Positions 52,545 through 62,976 of a DNA stretch of 64,000 nucleotides are shown one piece after another. Each line of letters starts with the position of its first letter. Position 1 is the first letter of the stretch. The notes beneath the pieces are model-generated. The model was not told where the DNA came from, searched no databases, and worked only from the letters and a program-made list of their open reading frames with translations. The stretch covers positions 1,768,985 through 1,832,984 of the forward strand of contig NZ_LR732817.1 of NCBI RefSeq assembly GCF_902506195.1. The letters run 5' to 3'. The DNA comes from Citricoccus sp. K5 (lineage in GTDB: Bacteria; Actinomycetota; Actinomycetes; Actinomycetales; Micrococcaceae). A program made the position numbers and the translations under genes.

Positions 52545-55330
52545 CGGCGGCTCTTCTTGGATTTCTTGGCACTGCGCGGAGCGTCCTTCGCCCCGTCGGC
52601 TCCGTTACCGGAGTCTTTCTGGCCAGCCTCATCAGCGGCCCCTGCAGACGTCTGAACGTTGCTCGCCCCTTCGGTTCGGCGCACCTGCGTGGTGACCTCA
52701 CCGGAGTCCGACGGCGCGGAGAATCGTAGGGTGGACGGCTGGCGAGGCGCGTCGAGGCCCTTGACGTTCAGGACCGGCGTCATCGTCGTGGACCGGGCGT
52801 CCTGGACACCGGGCAACGAGGTCGGTGCCGGAGCGGTCTGCACCTCGAGGTTGAACAGGTATCCGATCGACTCCTCTCGGATGGCCTCCATCATGGCCTC
52901 GAACAGGATGAAGCCCTCGCGCTGGTACTCCACCAGGGGATCACGCTGGGCCATGGAGCGCAGCCCGATCCCCTCTTTGAGGTAGTCCATCTCGTAGAGA
53001 TGCTCCTGCCACTTCCGGCCGATCACCGAGAGCACCACGCGGCGCTCCAGTTCGCGCAGAGTGTCCGGCCCGATTGCCTTCTCGCGGTCCTCATAGGCCA
53101 GCCGGGCATCGGAGACCAGCTCACGCTTCAGGTCCTCGGCCTTGAGCTTCGTCAGGCCGCCGGACTCCTCCACCACCTCGTCCACGGTGACGCCCACCGG
53201 GTACATCTGCTTCAGATCCGTCCAGAGCTGGTCCAGGTCCCAGTCGCCGGCGTGCCCGGCACCCGTGGCCTCATCCACCACGGTGGAGACGGCATCCTCG
53301 AGGAAGTTCTGGATCTTGGACCGCAGGTCCTCCCCCTCCAGGATGTGCCGGCGGTCCGTGTAGATGGCCTCACGCTGGCGGTTCATCACGTCGTCGTATT
53401 TCAGGACGTTCTTGCGCTGCTCGGTGTTGCGCGATTCGACCTGCTGCTGGGCGTTCTGGATGGCGCCAGACACCATCTTCGACTCCAGCGCCATGTCATC
53501 CGGAACGGAGGCAGAGTTCATGATGCGGGACGCGGCACCCGGGTTGAAGAGGCGCATCAGGTCATCGGTCAGCGAGAGGTAGAAACGGGATTCGCCTGGA
53601 TCACCCTGACGGCCGGAACGGCCGCGCAGCTGGTTGTCGATGCGCCGGGACTCGTGGCGCTCAGTGCCGAGCACGTAGAGCCCGCCAAGCGCGAGGACCT
53701 CCTCGTGTTCCTTCTTGACCGCCTCCTGGGCGGCGGCCAGGACCTCGTCCCACAGTTCCTCGTAGCGTTCGGCGTCCTCAACGGGATCCACGCCACGCTT
53801 CTGCATCTCGGTGACGGCATTGTGCTCAGCGTTGCCGCCCAGCATGATGTCGGTGCCGCGGCCAGCCATGTTGGTGGCCACGGTGACGGAACCCTTGCGA
53901 CCGGCCTGAGCCACGATCGACGCCTCACGAGCGTGGTTCTTGGCGTTGAGCACCTCGTGCCGGACGCCGTTCTTGGCCAGCAGCTTGGAGAGGTACTCGG
54001 ACTTCTCCACGGAGGTGGTGCCCACCAGCACGGGCTGGCCCTTCTCGTGCCGCTCGGCGATGTCCTTGACCACCGCGTCGAACTTCGCCACCTCATTCTT
54101 GTAGATGAGGTCGGTCTGGTCCGCGCGCTGGATGGACCTGTTGGAGGGAATGACCACCACGCCCAGCTTGTAGGTGGACATGAATTCACCGGCCTCGGTC
54201 TCGGCGGTACCGGTCATGCCGGACAGCTTCTCGTAGAGGCGGAAGTAGTTCTGCAGGGTGACGGTGGCCAAGGTCTGGTTCTCCGCCTTGATCTGCACGC
54301 CCTCCTTGGCCTCGATGGCCTGGTGCATGCCCTCGTTGTAGCGGCGGCCGGCCAGGACACGGCCGGTGTGCTCGTCCACGATGTTGACCTCGCCGCCCAG
54401 CACGACGTAGTCCTTGTCCTTCTTGAACAGCTCCTTGGCCTTGATGGCGTTGTTCAGGTACTGGATCAGCGGGGTGTTGGCGGACTCGTAGAGGTTGCTG
54501 ATGCCCAGCCAGTCCTCCGTCTTCTCGATGCCCGGTTCGAGTACGCCGACGGTCTTCTTCTTCTCGTCTACCTCGTAGTCCTCGTCCAGGGTCAGCTTGC
54601 GCACCAGCTTGGAGAACTCGGTGTACCAGCGCGAGGCGTCACCCTGGGCCGGACCGGAGATGATCAGCGGGGTGCGGGCCTCGTCGATGAGGATGGAGTC
54701 GACCTCGTCGACGATGGCGAAGTGGTGGCCGCGCTGGACGAGTTCGTCCTTGGACCAGGCCATGTTGTCCCGCAGGTAGTCGAAGCCGAACTCGTTGTTC
54801 GTGCCGTAGGTGATGTCCGCGGCGTACTGGGCGCGCCGGGTGGCGGGATCCTGGTTGGCGACGATCACGCCGGTCTCCAGGCCGAGGAACCGGAAGACGC
54901 GGCCCATCAGCTCGGACTGGTAGCTGGCGAGGTAGTCGTTGACCGTGATGACGTGGACGCCCTGACCGGAGAGGGCGTTGAGGTAGGCCGGGGCGGTGGC
55001 CACGAGGGTCTTGCCCTCACCGGTCTTCATCTCGGCGATGTTCCCGAGGTGCAGGGCCGCACCGCCCATCAACTGGACGTCGTAGTGACGCTGGCCGAGG
55101 GTGCGTCCGGCCGCCTCGCGGACAGCCGCGAAGGCCTCGGGCAGCAGTGAGTCGAGCGACTCGCCGCCGGCGATCCGCTCACGGAACGCGTCGGTCTCGC
55201 CGCGCAGCTCGGCGTCGGACATCTCGCGGAACTCGTCCTCGAGGACATTGATGGCGTCGGCGAATCCCCTCAGGCGCTTGAGGACCTTCTTGTCCCCGGT
55301 CTTCAGGATTCGTTCGATGAATGATGCCAC
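52541..55330 (-). CDS. secA: preprotein translocase ATPase SecA
   Basis: A 929-residue motor that drives Sec-dependent export. Walker A is [14 protein letters not shown] (101-114) and the DEAD-type motif is [14 protein letters not shown]. The second nucleotide domain has [16 protein letters not shown] and [25 protein letters not shown]. The C-terminal zinc-binding CxC motif is absent; the protein ends in a Lys/Arg-rich tail ([13 protein letters not shown]). It is the essential SecA1-type protein of Actinobacteria. A TAGACT -10-like box lies about 100 bases upstream, overlapping the stop of the next gene. Confidence 0.98.
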   Translation of the reverse strand: MASFIERILKTGDKKVLKRLRGFADAINVLEDEFREMSDAELRGETDAFRERIAGGESLDSLLPEAFAAVREAAGRTLGQRHYDVQLMGGAALHLGNIAEMKTGEGKTLVATAPAYLNALSGQGVHVITVNDYLASYQSELMGRVFRFLGLETGVIVANQDPATRRAQYAADITYGTNNEFGFDYLRDNMAWSKDELVQRGHHFAIVDEVDSILIDEARTPLIISGPAQGDASRWYTEFSKLVRKLTLDEDYEVDEKKKTVGVLEPGIEKTEDWLGISNLYESANTPLIQYLNNAIKAKELFKKDKDYVVLGGEVNIVDEHTGRVLAGRRYNEGMHQAIEAKEGVQIKAENQTLATVTLQNYFRLYEKLSGMTGTAETEAGEFMSTYKLGVVVIPSNRSIQRADQTDLIYKNEVAKFDAVVKDIAERHEKGQPVLVGTTSVEKSEYLSKLLAKNGVRHEVLNAKNHAREASIVAQAGRKGSVTVATNMAGRGTDIMLGGNAEHNAVTEMQKRGVDPVEDAERYEELWDEVLAAAQEAVKKEHEEVLALGGLYVLGTERHESRRIDNQLRGRSGRQGDPGESRFYLSLTDDLMRLFNPGAASRIMNSASVPDDMALESKMVSGAIQNAQQQVESRNTEQRKNVLKYDDVMNRQREAIYTDRRHILEGEDLRSKIQNFLEDAVSTVVDEATGAGHAGDWDLDQLWTDLKQMYPVGVTVDEVVEESGGLTKLKAEDLKRELVSDARLAYEDREKAIGPDTLRELERRVVLSVIGRKWQEHLYEMDYLKEGIGLRSMAQRDPLVEYQREGFILFEAMMEAIREESIGYLFNLEVQTAPAPTSLPGVQDARSTTMTPVLNVKGLDAPRQPSTLRFSAPSDSGEVTTQVRRTEGASNVQTSAGAADEAGQKDSGNGADGAKDAPRSAKKSKKSRR

Positions 55331-55429
55331 GTGCCTAGACTCCCTGTTCCCCGGTGCACCGGGTGCGTCGGTATGCGTTGCGCTCGGGTACCCCGGTTCG
55401 GCCAGCGGCCACGGGGATACCCGGACAGT

Positions 55430-56701
55430 CTACGGTCTAATCTCTGGGAGCTTCCTCCATGTCCGCCGCAGTTCCACTGGCAGGTCCCCGTCGGCATTCC
55501 CCTCCACCACCACGTCCTCGAGGCCCAGCCATCGAGCCAGCTCGCCCAGCTCGGCGGCCAGCTCCACCACCACCTGCCCGACGCCGGCCGCCCGGCCCCC
55601 TGACCCACTCGCCTTCCCTGGGCCGCCGGGTACTGCTCCCGGATCCTCGGACCAGGCACCGCGCACCATCAGTACCTTGCCGGCACGGTCCGCCTTGAGG
55701 TCGACCTGCGCGACCAGCCGCTCCCCGAGCAGGAACAACAGGGAGTAATAGCCGCGGGTCCGTTTCGGAGCGGGGGTGTAGATCCCCAGGCGGTACCGGA
55801 CGCCGAACAGCGCTTCGACCCGCGGCCGGTGGAACACCAGGGGATCGAAGGGGCTGACCAGGGCCCGGCCCGTTGCGGCCCTGGGGGTCACCGCCTCGGC
55901 GTGGCGCCACGCCGCCACGGTCGTCCCGCGGAGACCCGGCAGCCGGACGGGTTCCAGCACGCCCTCGTGGTGCAGTTGCACCGCTGCGGCGCGGGCGGCC
56001 GTGACGGTGATCCGGTAGTAGTCGGCGAGGCTGGCCTCGGTGGCGACCCCGAGGGCCCGCGCGGCGGTGTCCACCAGCTCCAGGACCGCCGCGTGACGGT
56101 CCGGCACCTCGGAAGCCGGATCGATGGCCGAGGCCGGCACGAAGCGGCGTTCGAACTGGGGATTGCGGCCGGCACTGGCGATCTGCCCGGACGCGAAGAG
56201 GTCTTCGAGGACCCGCTTGACCACGGACCAGTTCCAGCCCCAGTGCCCCTGGTGGCCGCCGTGGTGCCCCAGCCGGCCCTCGACCTGCCGCGCCGTCAGC
56301 GGGCGGTAAGCCGAGAGCAAGGTGAGGATCTGGTGCGACAGCTCATCCCTGATCTGAGTGTCCAGGCCCGTGGCGGTCATCCAGGTGCGACGCTGGACCG
56401 CCACGAGCGCCGGCCGCAACCTGACCGGAACCAGGGAGGCCTCGTGGGCCCAGTACTCGGTCCACGGGGGGTGCCTCTGGTGGGACAAGCGGTCCAGCAG
56501 AGCCGGATCATAGGGGCCCAGCCGGCTGAAGAGGGGCACGTAGTGGGCCCGCGCGAGGATGTTGACCGAGTCCACCTGGAGCACGCCGAGCCGGTCCAGG
56601 GTCGACCTGAACTTCCGGGCGCCAGGCGGGCCCGGCCGGCGTCGTTGGTGGATCAGCTGGGCGGCCAACGCCGTCCGGCGGGCCTCGGAGTAGCCGAGCA
56701 C
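55430..56701 (-). CDS. YcaQ-like winged-helix DNA glycosylase family protein
   Basis: A 423-residue member of the HTH_42/AlkZ-YcaQ family, which unhooks interstrand crosslinks or excises bulky lesions. The catalytic-type motif QVD lies at 42-44 in LGVLQVDSVNILARAHYVPLFSRLG, matching the QxD signature. WTEYWAHEASLVPVRLRP and later SPFDPLVFHRPRVEALFGVRYRLGIYTP are also typical. The open frame runs back to 57190 through hpf. The GTG at 56701 is the sensible start, but a strong hairpin sits just before it and no ribosome site is clear. A 20-residue Gly/Ala/Pro insert occurs near the C-terminus. Confidence 0.85.
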   Translation of the reverse strand: MLGYSEARRTALAAQLIHQRRRPGPPGARKFRSTLDRLGVLQVDSVNILARAHYVPLFSRLGPYDPALLDRLSHQRHPPWTEYWAHEASLVPVRLRPALVAVQRRTWMTATGLDTQIRDELSHQILTLLSAYRPLTARQVEGRLGHHGGHQGHWGWNWSVVKRVLEDLFASGQIASAGRNPQFERRFVPASAIDPASEVPDRHAAVLELVDTAARALGVATEASLADYYRITVTAARAAAVQLHHEGVLEPVRLPGLRGTTVAAWRHAEAVTPRAATGRALVSPFDPLVFHRPRVEALFGVRYRLGIYTPAPKRTRGYYSLLFLLGERLVAQVDLKADRAGKVLMVRGAWSEDPGAVPGGPGKASGSGGRAAGVGQVVVELAAELGELARWLGLEDVVVEGNADGDLPVELRRTWRKLPEIRP

Positions 56702-56705
56702 CGGA

Positions 56706-56731
56706 CCGCCCGGCCCCGAGGGGCCGGGCGG
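56706..56731 (-). terminator. hairpin after hpf
   Basis: CCGCCCGGCCCC (56706-56717) pairs perfectly with GGGGCCGGGCGG (56720-56731) around two bases. It lies between the hpf stop and the YcaQ-like start. No T-run. Confidence 0.45.
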
Positions 56732-56759
56732 GCGGCGGCCATGGCGTGATGCCAGGGAC

Positions 56760-57440
56760 TCAGACGGTTGCGGCTCGATAGTGGACGTCCTCTTCCTGGA
56801 CCTCTGCGTCAGGATGGTCGGCGTCGAGAGTGATGACGCCGTAGCTCCAGCCCTTGCGGCGGTAGACAGCGGAGGGACGGCCGGTGGACTCGTCGATGAA
56901 GAGGTAGAAATCGTGTCCCACCAGCTCCATGGCATCGACTGCGTCGTCAACGCTGACGGGCCTGGCGGGGAAGACCTTCTTGCGGATCTGCACGGGGGCC
57001 TCGCTACTCTCCTCCTCTGCAGCGTGGTTCTCCGCGGCCTGGTCCGCCTTGACCTGCTCCACCAGTGACTGCCCCGGTTGGACCAGTGGCAACGCCGCCG
57101 TCGCATCCGCCACCGAGACCCGCTTCTGATGGCGGTCCTTCTGCCGGTCTCGGAGGCGCCGCAACCGCTCCAGGAGCTTGCCGAAGGCAAGATCGAAGGC
57201 GGCGAACTTGTCGTCAGCCTGGGCCTCCGCGCGAATGACCTTGCCCTTGCCGTGGACGGTCAACTCCACGGTGAGCTTCTCGTCCGAATGACGGTGGTTG
57301 GTCTGCTTGGTGACCTTGATCTCCAGCCCCTGAGCGCGAGTGGATAGCTGCTCGATTTTGCTGAACTTCTCCTGGGCGTAGTCCCGGAACCGGTCCGGAA
57401 GGGAGACGTTGCGGGCAACGTAGCTGACGTCCATGGTCAT
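56760..57440 (-). CDS. hpf: ribosome hibernation-promoting factor, long form
   Basis: A 226-residue factor that dimerises or silences ribosomes in stationary phase. The N-terminal HPF/RaiA domain (1-100) has DVSYVARNVSLPDRFRDYAQEKFSKIEQL and VIRAEAQADDKFAAFDLAFGKLLERLRR. A Glu/Ala-rich linker joins it to the C-terminal dimerisation domain (about 170-226) with SVDDAVDAMELVGHDFYLFIDE and GVITLDAD. GGAGGACATC lies before the ATG. It corresponds to Rv3241c, between secA and comF. Confidence 0.95.
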   Translation of the reverse strand: MTMDVSYVARNVSLPDRFRDYAQEKFSKIEQLSTRAQGLEIKVTKQTNHRHSDEKLTVELTVHGKGKVIRAEAQADDKFAAFDLAFGKLLERLRRLRDRQKDRHQKRVSVADATAALPLVQPGQSLVEQVKADQAAENHAAEEESSEAPVQIRKKVFPARPVSVDDAVDAMELVGHDFYLFIDESTGRPSAVYRRKGWSYGVITLDADHPDAEVQEEDVHYRAATV

Positions 57441-57587
57441 GATGTCCTCCTAGGAGCCTGACGGCTATTCGAACATGTTTGTGCACCGTGCGGCCGGCCC
57501 CGTGCCAGCCCCTTAATGCACCTCGGCGGCGGGAAGAACTCCTCCTTCCAGCCGCCGAAGACGATCCCCGAGGGGTCCGTTGCCTTC

Positions 57588-57616
57588 ACCCTAGTACTTT
57601 CTTCACGCCGAGTTAA
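57588..57616 (-). promoter_or_regulatory. candidate hpf promoter
   Basis: On the minus strand TTAACT (57611-57616), a 17-base spacer and TAGGGT (57588-57593). It overlaps the comF stop and would give a leader of about 140 bases. Confidence 0.35.
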
Positions 57617-58550
57617 GACCTTCGTCAGGTGCCGTTCCCGGTGCGGTCACCGCGGCCACCACCACCGCGCCCACCGGCCGGACTCCCACCTGTTCGAGGG
57701 CGTGCCACGTGGCCGCGAGGGTGGATCCCGTGGTCATGACGTCGTCGAACACCACCACGTTGCGTCCGGGATCGCGGTGAGCCCCCGCGGAGAAACGCCG
57801 GGTGACCCGGAACCGGTCCCGTCCGCGATGGCGCCGCTGCCGCGATCCTGCACCCGCGTGACTGCTGCGGGGGCGGAAGGCGGCCACGAGGGGCCTCCTC
57901 CGGTGCGCCAGCCATCCGGGGGCCACCTGCCAACCGGGTGGCAGGGCACCGGTCAGCAGTTCCTCCACCGGGTCATAGCCCCGGCTGCGGAATCCGGCTG
58001 CGCTGGACGGCACCGGCACCAGGGTGAACGGGCCCCGTGCATCCAGCAACCGCGGAGCGGCAGCCAGGGCCCGGTGGACGGCCGGACGCAGGTACCCGGC
58101 CACGGCCGTCCGCCCGTGGTCCTTGAAAGCCAGGAGCGCCCGCGAGGCCTCCGCCCCGTAGCGTGCGGCCGCCACCACGGGCACCGGGTGCAGGGACGGT
58201 TCCGGACCGCCCCGGGGCGGCGGTGGGTCTTCGTCACCGGACGAGGCCGCGGGCAGGACCACGCCGTCGGGTGACCTGGCCGGCGGCGGCCAAGGTGGGG
58301 TCCGGGCAGGCCAGAGGGGGTAGAGCGGCAGGGCGGCCGCGTCCTGTTCCGCCCGGAAGGGGTGAAGCAGTTCGGCCACCAGTCCGGGGGCGCACTCCGG
58401 ACACACCGTCCCGTCCTGCCGTCCGCAGAGGACACAGAGGCTGGGCATCAGCAGTCCCGCCAGCTCGCGTCCCGACCGGCCCAGTGCACGCGCCGCCGGG
58501 GCATGGACCAGCCGGTCCAGTCCAACGGCACATCCAGAAGGGATCCTCAT
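57603..58550 (-). CDS. comF: ComF-family phosphoribosyltransferase-like protein
   Basis: A 315-residue protein. An N-terminal zinc-finger-like part carries CVLCGRQDGTVCPEC, and the C-terminal part is a type I phosphoribosyltransferase fold with the PRPP loop NVVVFDDVMTTGSTL. TLVPVPSSAAGFRSRGYDPVEEL is diagnostic for ComF. A Pro/Ala-rich insertion at about 75-110 is unusual. Family members are linked to DNA uptake or nucleotide recycling. It corresponds to Rv3242c. The next gene upstream, lpqB, ends 81 bases away. Confidence 0.92.
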   Translation of the reverse strand: MRIPSGCAVGLDRLVHAPAARALGRSGRELAGLLMPSLCVLCGRQDGTVCPECAPGLVAELLHPFRAEQDAAALPLYPLWPARTPPWPPPARSPDGVVLPAASSGDEDPPPPRGGPEPSLHPVPVVAAARYGAEASRALLAFKDHGRTAVAGYLRPAVHRALAAAPRLLDARGPFTLVPVPSSAAGFRSRGYDPVEELLTGALPPGWQVAPGWLAHRRRPLVAAFRPRSSHAGAGSRQRRHRGRDRFRVTRRFSAGAHRDPGRNVVVFDDVMTTGSTLAATWHALEQVGVRPVGAVVVAAVTAPGTAPDEGLNSA

Positions 58551-58631
58551 GATCCCAGCCTGCTCCTCGGGACCGATGCCCGGGACACCAGTCGGGGTCC
58601 GCTGTGCATGACACGCCCGGGTAGGCCCGAG

Positions 58632-60377
58632 TCAGCCGGGGAAGGCCATGTCGTGGGCCATGGCGCCGGCCTGGGACCGCCACGTGGACCCGGCCAGGGT
58701 GTGCACCGCCTCAGCCGTCTCCGCATAGATCGGATTGTCACCGGGACCGGTGGAGAAACCGGTCATGCCCAGCAGCGGCCGCAGCGTGTCGAGCGAGCCG
58801 TCGAGTCCGACGAGCTGTGCCTCCACCGAGGACGTGCTGCTGGTGGCGGCCACCAGCAGCTTCTGGTCGGAGACCCAGTTGACGTCGCTGACGGGCACCG
58901 TGGGCTCCATCCGGACCGGCGAGCCGAGTCCCCGGGGTACGCCCTCCGAATCGCGGATGACGCCGGAGAGGTACAGGTGGGACGAATCCCCCTCCCCGGC
59001 CACGATCGCCGCCCGCGTGCCATCGCGGGAGATGCGCAGAGCCTGGACGGTGCGGTCGCCGAGCCATTCCGCGCTGATCTCCAGGGGCGCCTCGTCCTGG
59101 CCAGAGGTCTGCAGGGCCATGATGCGGGTGCCGTTGGCGTGGTCCACGGTCCAGGTCCAACCGGACGAGTCGAAGCTCGGCCGCGTCAGGTTCTCTCCCT
59201 CCAGCTCGAGTTCCTGGGATCCGTCCGTACCGGCGGAGACCATCTGCGTCCTGTCGCTGTTCAGGAACGCGAAACGGGTGCCGTCCAGGCTCATGGCCGG
59301 GTCCACCGGCCCGCCATCGATGTCCAGTTGCAGGCCACCCACCGGTACCGTGGCGTCGCCTTCGAAATAGACGAGTTCTCCGTTGGCGACGGCAACCTGG
59401 GTGGAGCCCACCCCGGGGTTGATCTGGGCCGGTTCGAAGTTGTCCGCCACCGACCCCAGGTCGAGCGGGTTCAGATCCACGGACATCTCCACACTGGAGA
59501 CGTTGTTCAGGCCGTCCAGTGTCAGCTCGAGCTGTTGCTGCATCCGCTGCCGCATCAACGGATCGGCGCTCTCGACTGTCTGTTGGGTGAGGTCGACCAT
59601 GGCCGAGCCCGCGTCGACCGGAACGGAGGGACGCGACAGCTCCGAACCGGCTTGGAAGGCCGTCCGCACGGCGCCGTCCAGGTACGGGGCGGGCCCGTCC
59701 AGCAGGGCACCCACGATGTCCGCCGCCGAACCGGACCGGTTGAGGAACCACCGCAGATCCGGAACGGCATAGGAATAGGACTGGTCGTAGAAGTACAGCT
59801 CATGTGAGGCGAAGAGGGCACGGAACTGGGCGGATTCCAGCATCGTGCCGCCCGGCGCCTCCGCGATCCTCCACTGGCCGTCCTCCTGCGCCAGGGCGAA
59901 GCCCACGGCCTCAGAGGTGTTGGCCGGCATCCGGTTCATGATGCCGCGCTCATCCACCACCGAGTCGACCTCGATCTGGACCTCGTACTGGTTGTCCTGG
60001 GCCGACGGGACCACGGTGGGTGTCTCGTTGTAGACCAGAGTCCGGGCCTCGGGGTTCCAGGCCTCGGCGGCCTCCTCCGTGAGGAACTCACGGGCAGTGG
60101 CGTAGTCGTCCTGGGTGCCGGTCCCCGCGGTGAGGAAGCCACGGATGACGTCCTCCGGGCTGGCATCCTCCGCCGGGCCAGCGGGGGTGAAGGAGTAGTT
60201 CACCTGGTTCTCGGCACCCGGCAAGGGGTCCGAGGTGCCGACCGGGCCGCTCTGGGGCAGGTGGGCACAGCCACTCAGCAAGAGCAGGCCGGCCACGAGT
60301 GCGGCACAGAGCGCGGCCATCGGGCCTCGGGTGCGGGCCGGACGACCTCGGTCCACGGTGTGCTGGGGATCCGTCAT
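58632..60377 (-). CDS. lpqB: lipoprotein LpqB (MtrAB accessory)
   Basis: A 581-residue lipoprotein that modulates the MtrAB system. The signal peptide ends in the lipobox LSGC with Cys37. The N-terminal part (about 60-200) contains GerMN-like segments, and the C-terminal half folds as a beta-propeller (LSLDGTRFAFLNSDRTQMV, RDGTRAAIVAGEGDSSHLYLSGV). The ATG overlaps the mtrB stop by one base (TGATG). The order mtrA-mtrB-lpqB is conserved in Actinobacteria. Confidence 0.95.
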   Translation of the reverse strand: MTDPQHTVDRGRPARTRGPMAALCAALVAGLLLLSGCAHLPQSGPVGTSDPLPGAENQVNYSFTPAGPAEDASPEDVIRGFLTAGTGTQDDYATAREFLTEEAAEAWNPEARTLVYNETPTVVPSAQDNQYEVQIEVDSVVDERGIMNRMPANTSEAVGFALAQEDGQWRIAEAPGGTMLESAQFRALFASHELYFYDQSYSYAVPDLRWFLNRSGSAADIVGALLDGPAPYLDGAVRTAFQAGSELSRPSVPVDAGSAMVDLTQQTVESADPLMRQRMQQQLELTLDGLNNVSSVEMSVDLNPLDLGSVADNFEPAQINPGVGSTQVAVANGELVYFEGDATVPVGGLQLDIDGGPVDPAMSLDGTRFAFLNSDRTQMVSAGTDGSQELELEGENLTRPSFDSSGWTWTVDHANGTRIMALQTSGQDEAPLEISAEWLGDRTVQALRISRDGTRAAIVAGEGDSSHLYLSGVIRDSEGVPRGLGSPVRMEPTVPVSDVNWVSDQKLLVAATSSTSSVEAQLVGLDGSLDTLRPLLGMTGFSTGPGDNPIYAETAEAVHTLAGSTWRSQAGAMAHDMAFPG

Positions 60378-62158
60378 CAGGATTCGACCTCCGGCTGCGT
60401 GGTATCCGGGCGAGGCTGGTACAACGACTGCTCATGGATCCGGTCCGGCAGCGCCTCGCCGTTGAGCTGCGCTGGTTCCGGGTTCTCCAACTCCAACGGC
60501 AGCCGGCGTTGGGACTCGGTGTAGATGGGCGGCAGTTCCAGCGGCACGCTGTCCCCGACCGTGCCGCCGCTGCGACGCGGGATGGTCAGGCGGAAGGCCG
60601 AACCGTCCCCCGGGGCACCCCAGGCGTCCAGGCGCCCATTGTGCAGCCGGGTGTCCTCCGTGGCGATGGACAGGCCCAGCCCGGAGCCGCCGGTAGTGCG
60701 GGCCCGTGCGGGATCCGCCCGCCAGAACCGGTCGAAGACGCGGGAGGCCTGTTCCTCGGACATGCCGATCCCATGGTCACGGACCACCACAGCCACTGTG
60801 TCCTCCCCGGCCCCGACGATCACGTCGACGGGACGGCCCTCGCCGTGCTCGATCGCGTTGTTGACGAGGTTGCGGATGATGCGCTCGATGCGGCGGGGAT
60901 CGACGTCTGCCGTCACCTCCATGTCCATCGGGACGACGAAGACGGCCGTGTTGGCCTTGTGGGCCAGCGGCTGGGCCGTGAGGACCACGTCGGTCGCCAG
61001 GTGCAGGATGTCCGTCTCCTCCGGGGCCATCGTGGCGGCTCCGGCATCGAAACGGGTGATCTCCAGCAGGTCGGCGAGCAAGGCCTGGAATCGTTCGACC
61101 TGGTGGTAGAGCAACTCGGTGGAGCGGCGGTTGATGGCGTCGAACTCCTCCCGGGAGTCATAGAGCACCTCCGCCGCCATGCGCACCGTGGTCAGGGGCG
61201 TCCGCAGCTCGTGCGAGACGTCCGAGACGAAACGCTGCTGCATCTGTGAGAGTTCCGCCAACTGGGTGATCTGGTCCTGGATGTTGTCCGCCATCCGGTT
61301 GAAGGACGAGCCGAGCCGGGCCATCTCGTCCTCGCCGTGGACGGGCATGCGCACAGTCAGGTCCCCGGAGGACAGGGACTCCGCGGCGGAGGCCGCCTGG
61401 CCCACCGGGCGGACCACGGACCGGGTGACATAGACGGCGATGAGGGAGTTCATCATCACCAGCATGGCCCCGGCGACCACGAGGACCCGCATGAGGTAGT
61501 CCAGGGTGTCCTGCACGCTAGTGAGGTCGTACACCATGTAGAGCGCATAGATGTTGCCCGGCGGCAGGGTCACCTGGGTGCCGAAGGCCAGGCCGGGGCT
61601 CGTCCCGCCGTCCTCGGCCGGAAGACTGATGGACTGCCAATAGGTGCCGTTGTCCTCTTGGACCGCCTGGGACAGCTCCTCAGGGATGACCTCCGTGGAC
61701 AGCCCGGAACTGGACTTGGGCCCCACGAAGAGGTTCTGGGCCTCCTCCAACGGGACCAGGAGCATGTCCCTCACCACGGTGGCGCCGGTGTCCCCGGCCA
61801 GCTGGTTCAGCGTGTTGGTGACCAGCAGGTCGGTCGACTCGGAGTCGTTGGTGACGGCGTTGTCGAAGATGGACCGGGCCTGGTTCAGACCGCGGTTCGA
61901 TTCGGCCTCGACCTGGTCGAACCGGGACTGGAACAGGCCGGAAGTGATCTGCTGGCTCAGGAAGAGGGCCAGCACACCGGCCGCCACGAGGGTCAACACG
62001 GCGGTGATCGCCACGGTGCGCAGCTGCAGCGACGCGGTCCAGCGGCGTCGCAGGCCCATCAGCCACCGGCCGATCACTGCACGGATCCCGGCCCCCGCAC
62101 CCGAGTCTGAGCCGACGGTGTCCGCCTGCTCGGGGGCGGTGACGGTGCCCGTGGTCAA
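60377..62158 (-). CDS. mtrB: sensor histidine kinase MtrB
   Basis: A 593-residue membrane kinase. Two helices (about 47-68 and 225-247) flank an extracellular sensor domain. HAMP (about 247-300), HisKA (phospho-His in FVSDVSHELRTPLTTV) and HATPase (NLVNNAIEHGEG, GIGMSEEQASRVFDRFWRAD, GGSGLGLSIA) follow. MtrB phosphorylates MtrA, controlling division and cell-wall genes including rpf family members. Start: TTG at 62158, one base behind the mtrA stop, with only a weak ribosome site. Coupling to mtrA is likely. A Pro/Glu-rich tail ends the protein. Confidence 0.95.
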   Translation of the reverse strand: MTTGTVTAPEQADTVGSDSGAGAGIRAVIGRWLMGLRRRWTASLQLRTVAITAVLTLVAAGVLALFLSQQITSGLFQSRFDQVEAESNRGLNQARSIFDNAVTNDSESTDLLVTNTLNQLAGDTGATVVRDMLLVPLEEAQNLFVGPKSSSGLSTEVIPEELSQAVQEDNGTYWQSISLPAEDGGTSPGLAFGTQVTLPPGNIYALYMVYDLTSVQDTLDYLMRVLVVAGAMLVMMNSLIAVYVTRSVVRPVGQAASAAESLSSGDLTVRMPVHGEDEMARLGSSFNRMADNIQDQITQLAELSQMQQRFVSDVSHELRTPLTTVRMAAEVLYDSREEFDAINRRSTELLYHQVERFQALLADLLEITRFDAGAATMAPEETDILHLATDVVLTAQPLAHKANTAVFVVPMDMEVTADVDPRRIERIIRNLVNNAIEHGEGRPVDVIVGAGEDTVAVVVRDHGIGMSEEQASRVFDRFWRADPARARTTGGSGLGLSIATEDTRLHNGRLDAWGAPGDGSAFRLTIPRRSGGTVGDSVPLELPPIYTESQRRLPLELENPEPAQLNGEALPDRIHEQSLYQPRPDTTQPEVES

Positions 62159-62159
62159 C

Positions 62160-62837
62160 TCAGCTCTGACCGGCCTTGTAGCCGACGCCGCGGACGGTCA
62201 GGACGACCTCCGGGTTCTCCGGGTCCTTCTCCACCTTGGAACGCAGTCGCTGGACGTGCACGTTCACCAGCCGGGTGTCCGCCTGGTGGCGATAGCCCCA
62301 GACCTCCTCGAGCAGCATCTCCCGGGTGAAGACCTGCCACGGCTTGCGGGCCAGGGCCACGAGGAGATCGAACTCCAGGGGCGTGAGCTGGATGGCGCCG
62401 TCGCCGCGGGTGACCTGATGGCCGGCCACGTCAATCGTGAGATCGGCGATCTTCAGGGTCTCCGGGGCGCGGGTCTCCCCCTCGCGCAGCCGGGCGCGGA
62501 CGCGGGCCACCAGCTCGGCGGGTTTGAAGGGCTTGGGCACGTAGTCATCGGCGCCGGCCTCCAGACCACGCACCACGTCCGAGGTGTCCGACTTGGCGGT
62601 CAGCATCACGATCGGAGTGTCCGACTCGGCCCGGATGACCTGGCAGACCTCGATTCCATCCATGCCGGGCAGCATCAGGTCCAGCAGCACCAGATCGGGC
62701 CGCGTGGAACGGAACATCTCCAGGGCTTGGGATCCGTCCGCACAGAACGTCGGTTCGAAGCCGTCGTTGCGCAGCACGATGCCGATCATCTCCGACAGTG
62801 CCTCGTCATCATCGACTACGAGAATTCTGGCCTTCAC
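62160..62837 (-). CDS. mtrA: response regulator MtrA
   Basis: A 225-residue OmpR/PhoB-type regulator. The receiver has the acidic pocket VVDDDE and the phosphorylation site Asp53 in LLDLMLPGMDG. The DNA-binding part ends VVLTVRGVGYKAGQ. The start is GTG at 62837, with GGGGAGGAC upstream, rather than the frame's distant ATG at 62954. A -10-like TAAGGT lies at 62941-62946 on the minus strand. Confidence 0.97.
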   Translation of the reverse strand: MKARILVVDDDEALSEMIGIVLRNDGFEPTFCADGSQALEMFRSTRPDLVLLDLMLPGMDGIEVCQVIRAESDTPIVMLTAKSDTSDVVRGLEAGADDYVPKPFKPAELVARVRARLREGETRAPETLKIADLTIDVAGHQVTRGDGAIQLTPLEFDLLVALARKPWQVFTREMLLEEVWGYRHQADTRLVNVHVQRLRSKVEKDPENPEVVLTVRGVGYKAGQS

Positions 62838-62947
62838 CGGATTCGTCCTCCCCTGACTGAAGTTCCCGCCGGTGGGTCCCGCCCGCCGACGCCGCCGCCC
62901 GGTGGCCCCGTGCAGACCGGACCGAACGGCCATCCGTTCCACCTTAT

Positions 62948-62976
62948 CCGACAAGGAGGGATGCGGCCGATATAGT
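62948..62976 (+). promoter_or_regulatory. promoter of the PQ-rich membrane protein gene
   Basis: CCGACA (62948-62953), 17 bases, TATAGT (62971-62976). It overlaps the mtrA promoter region in opposite direction, so the two genes may be linked in control. Confidence 0.45.

Noticed and set aside
57465-57485. TTCGAACATGTTTG before hpf as a LexA box
   Set aside because: Only the left half fits; the spacing between the inverted halves is two, not four, bases.
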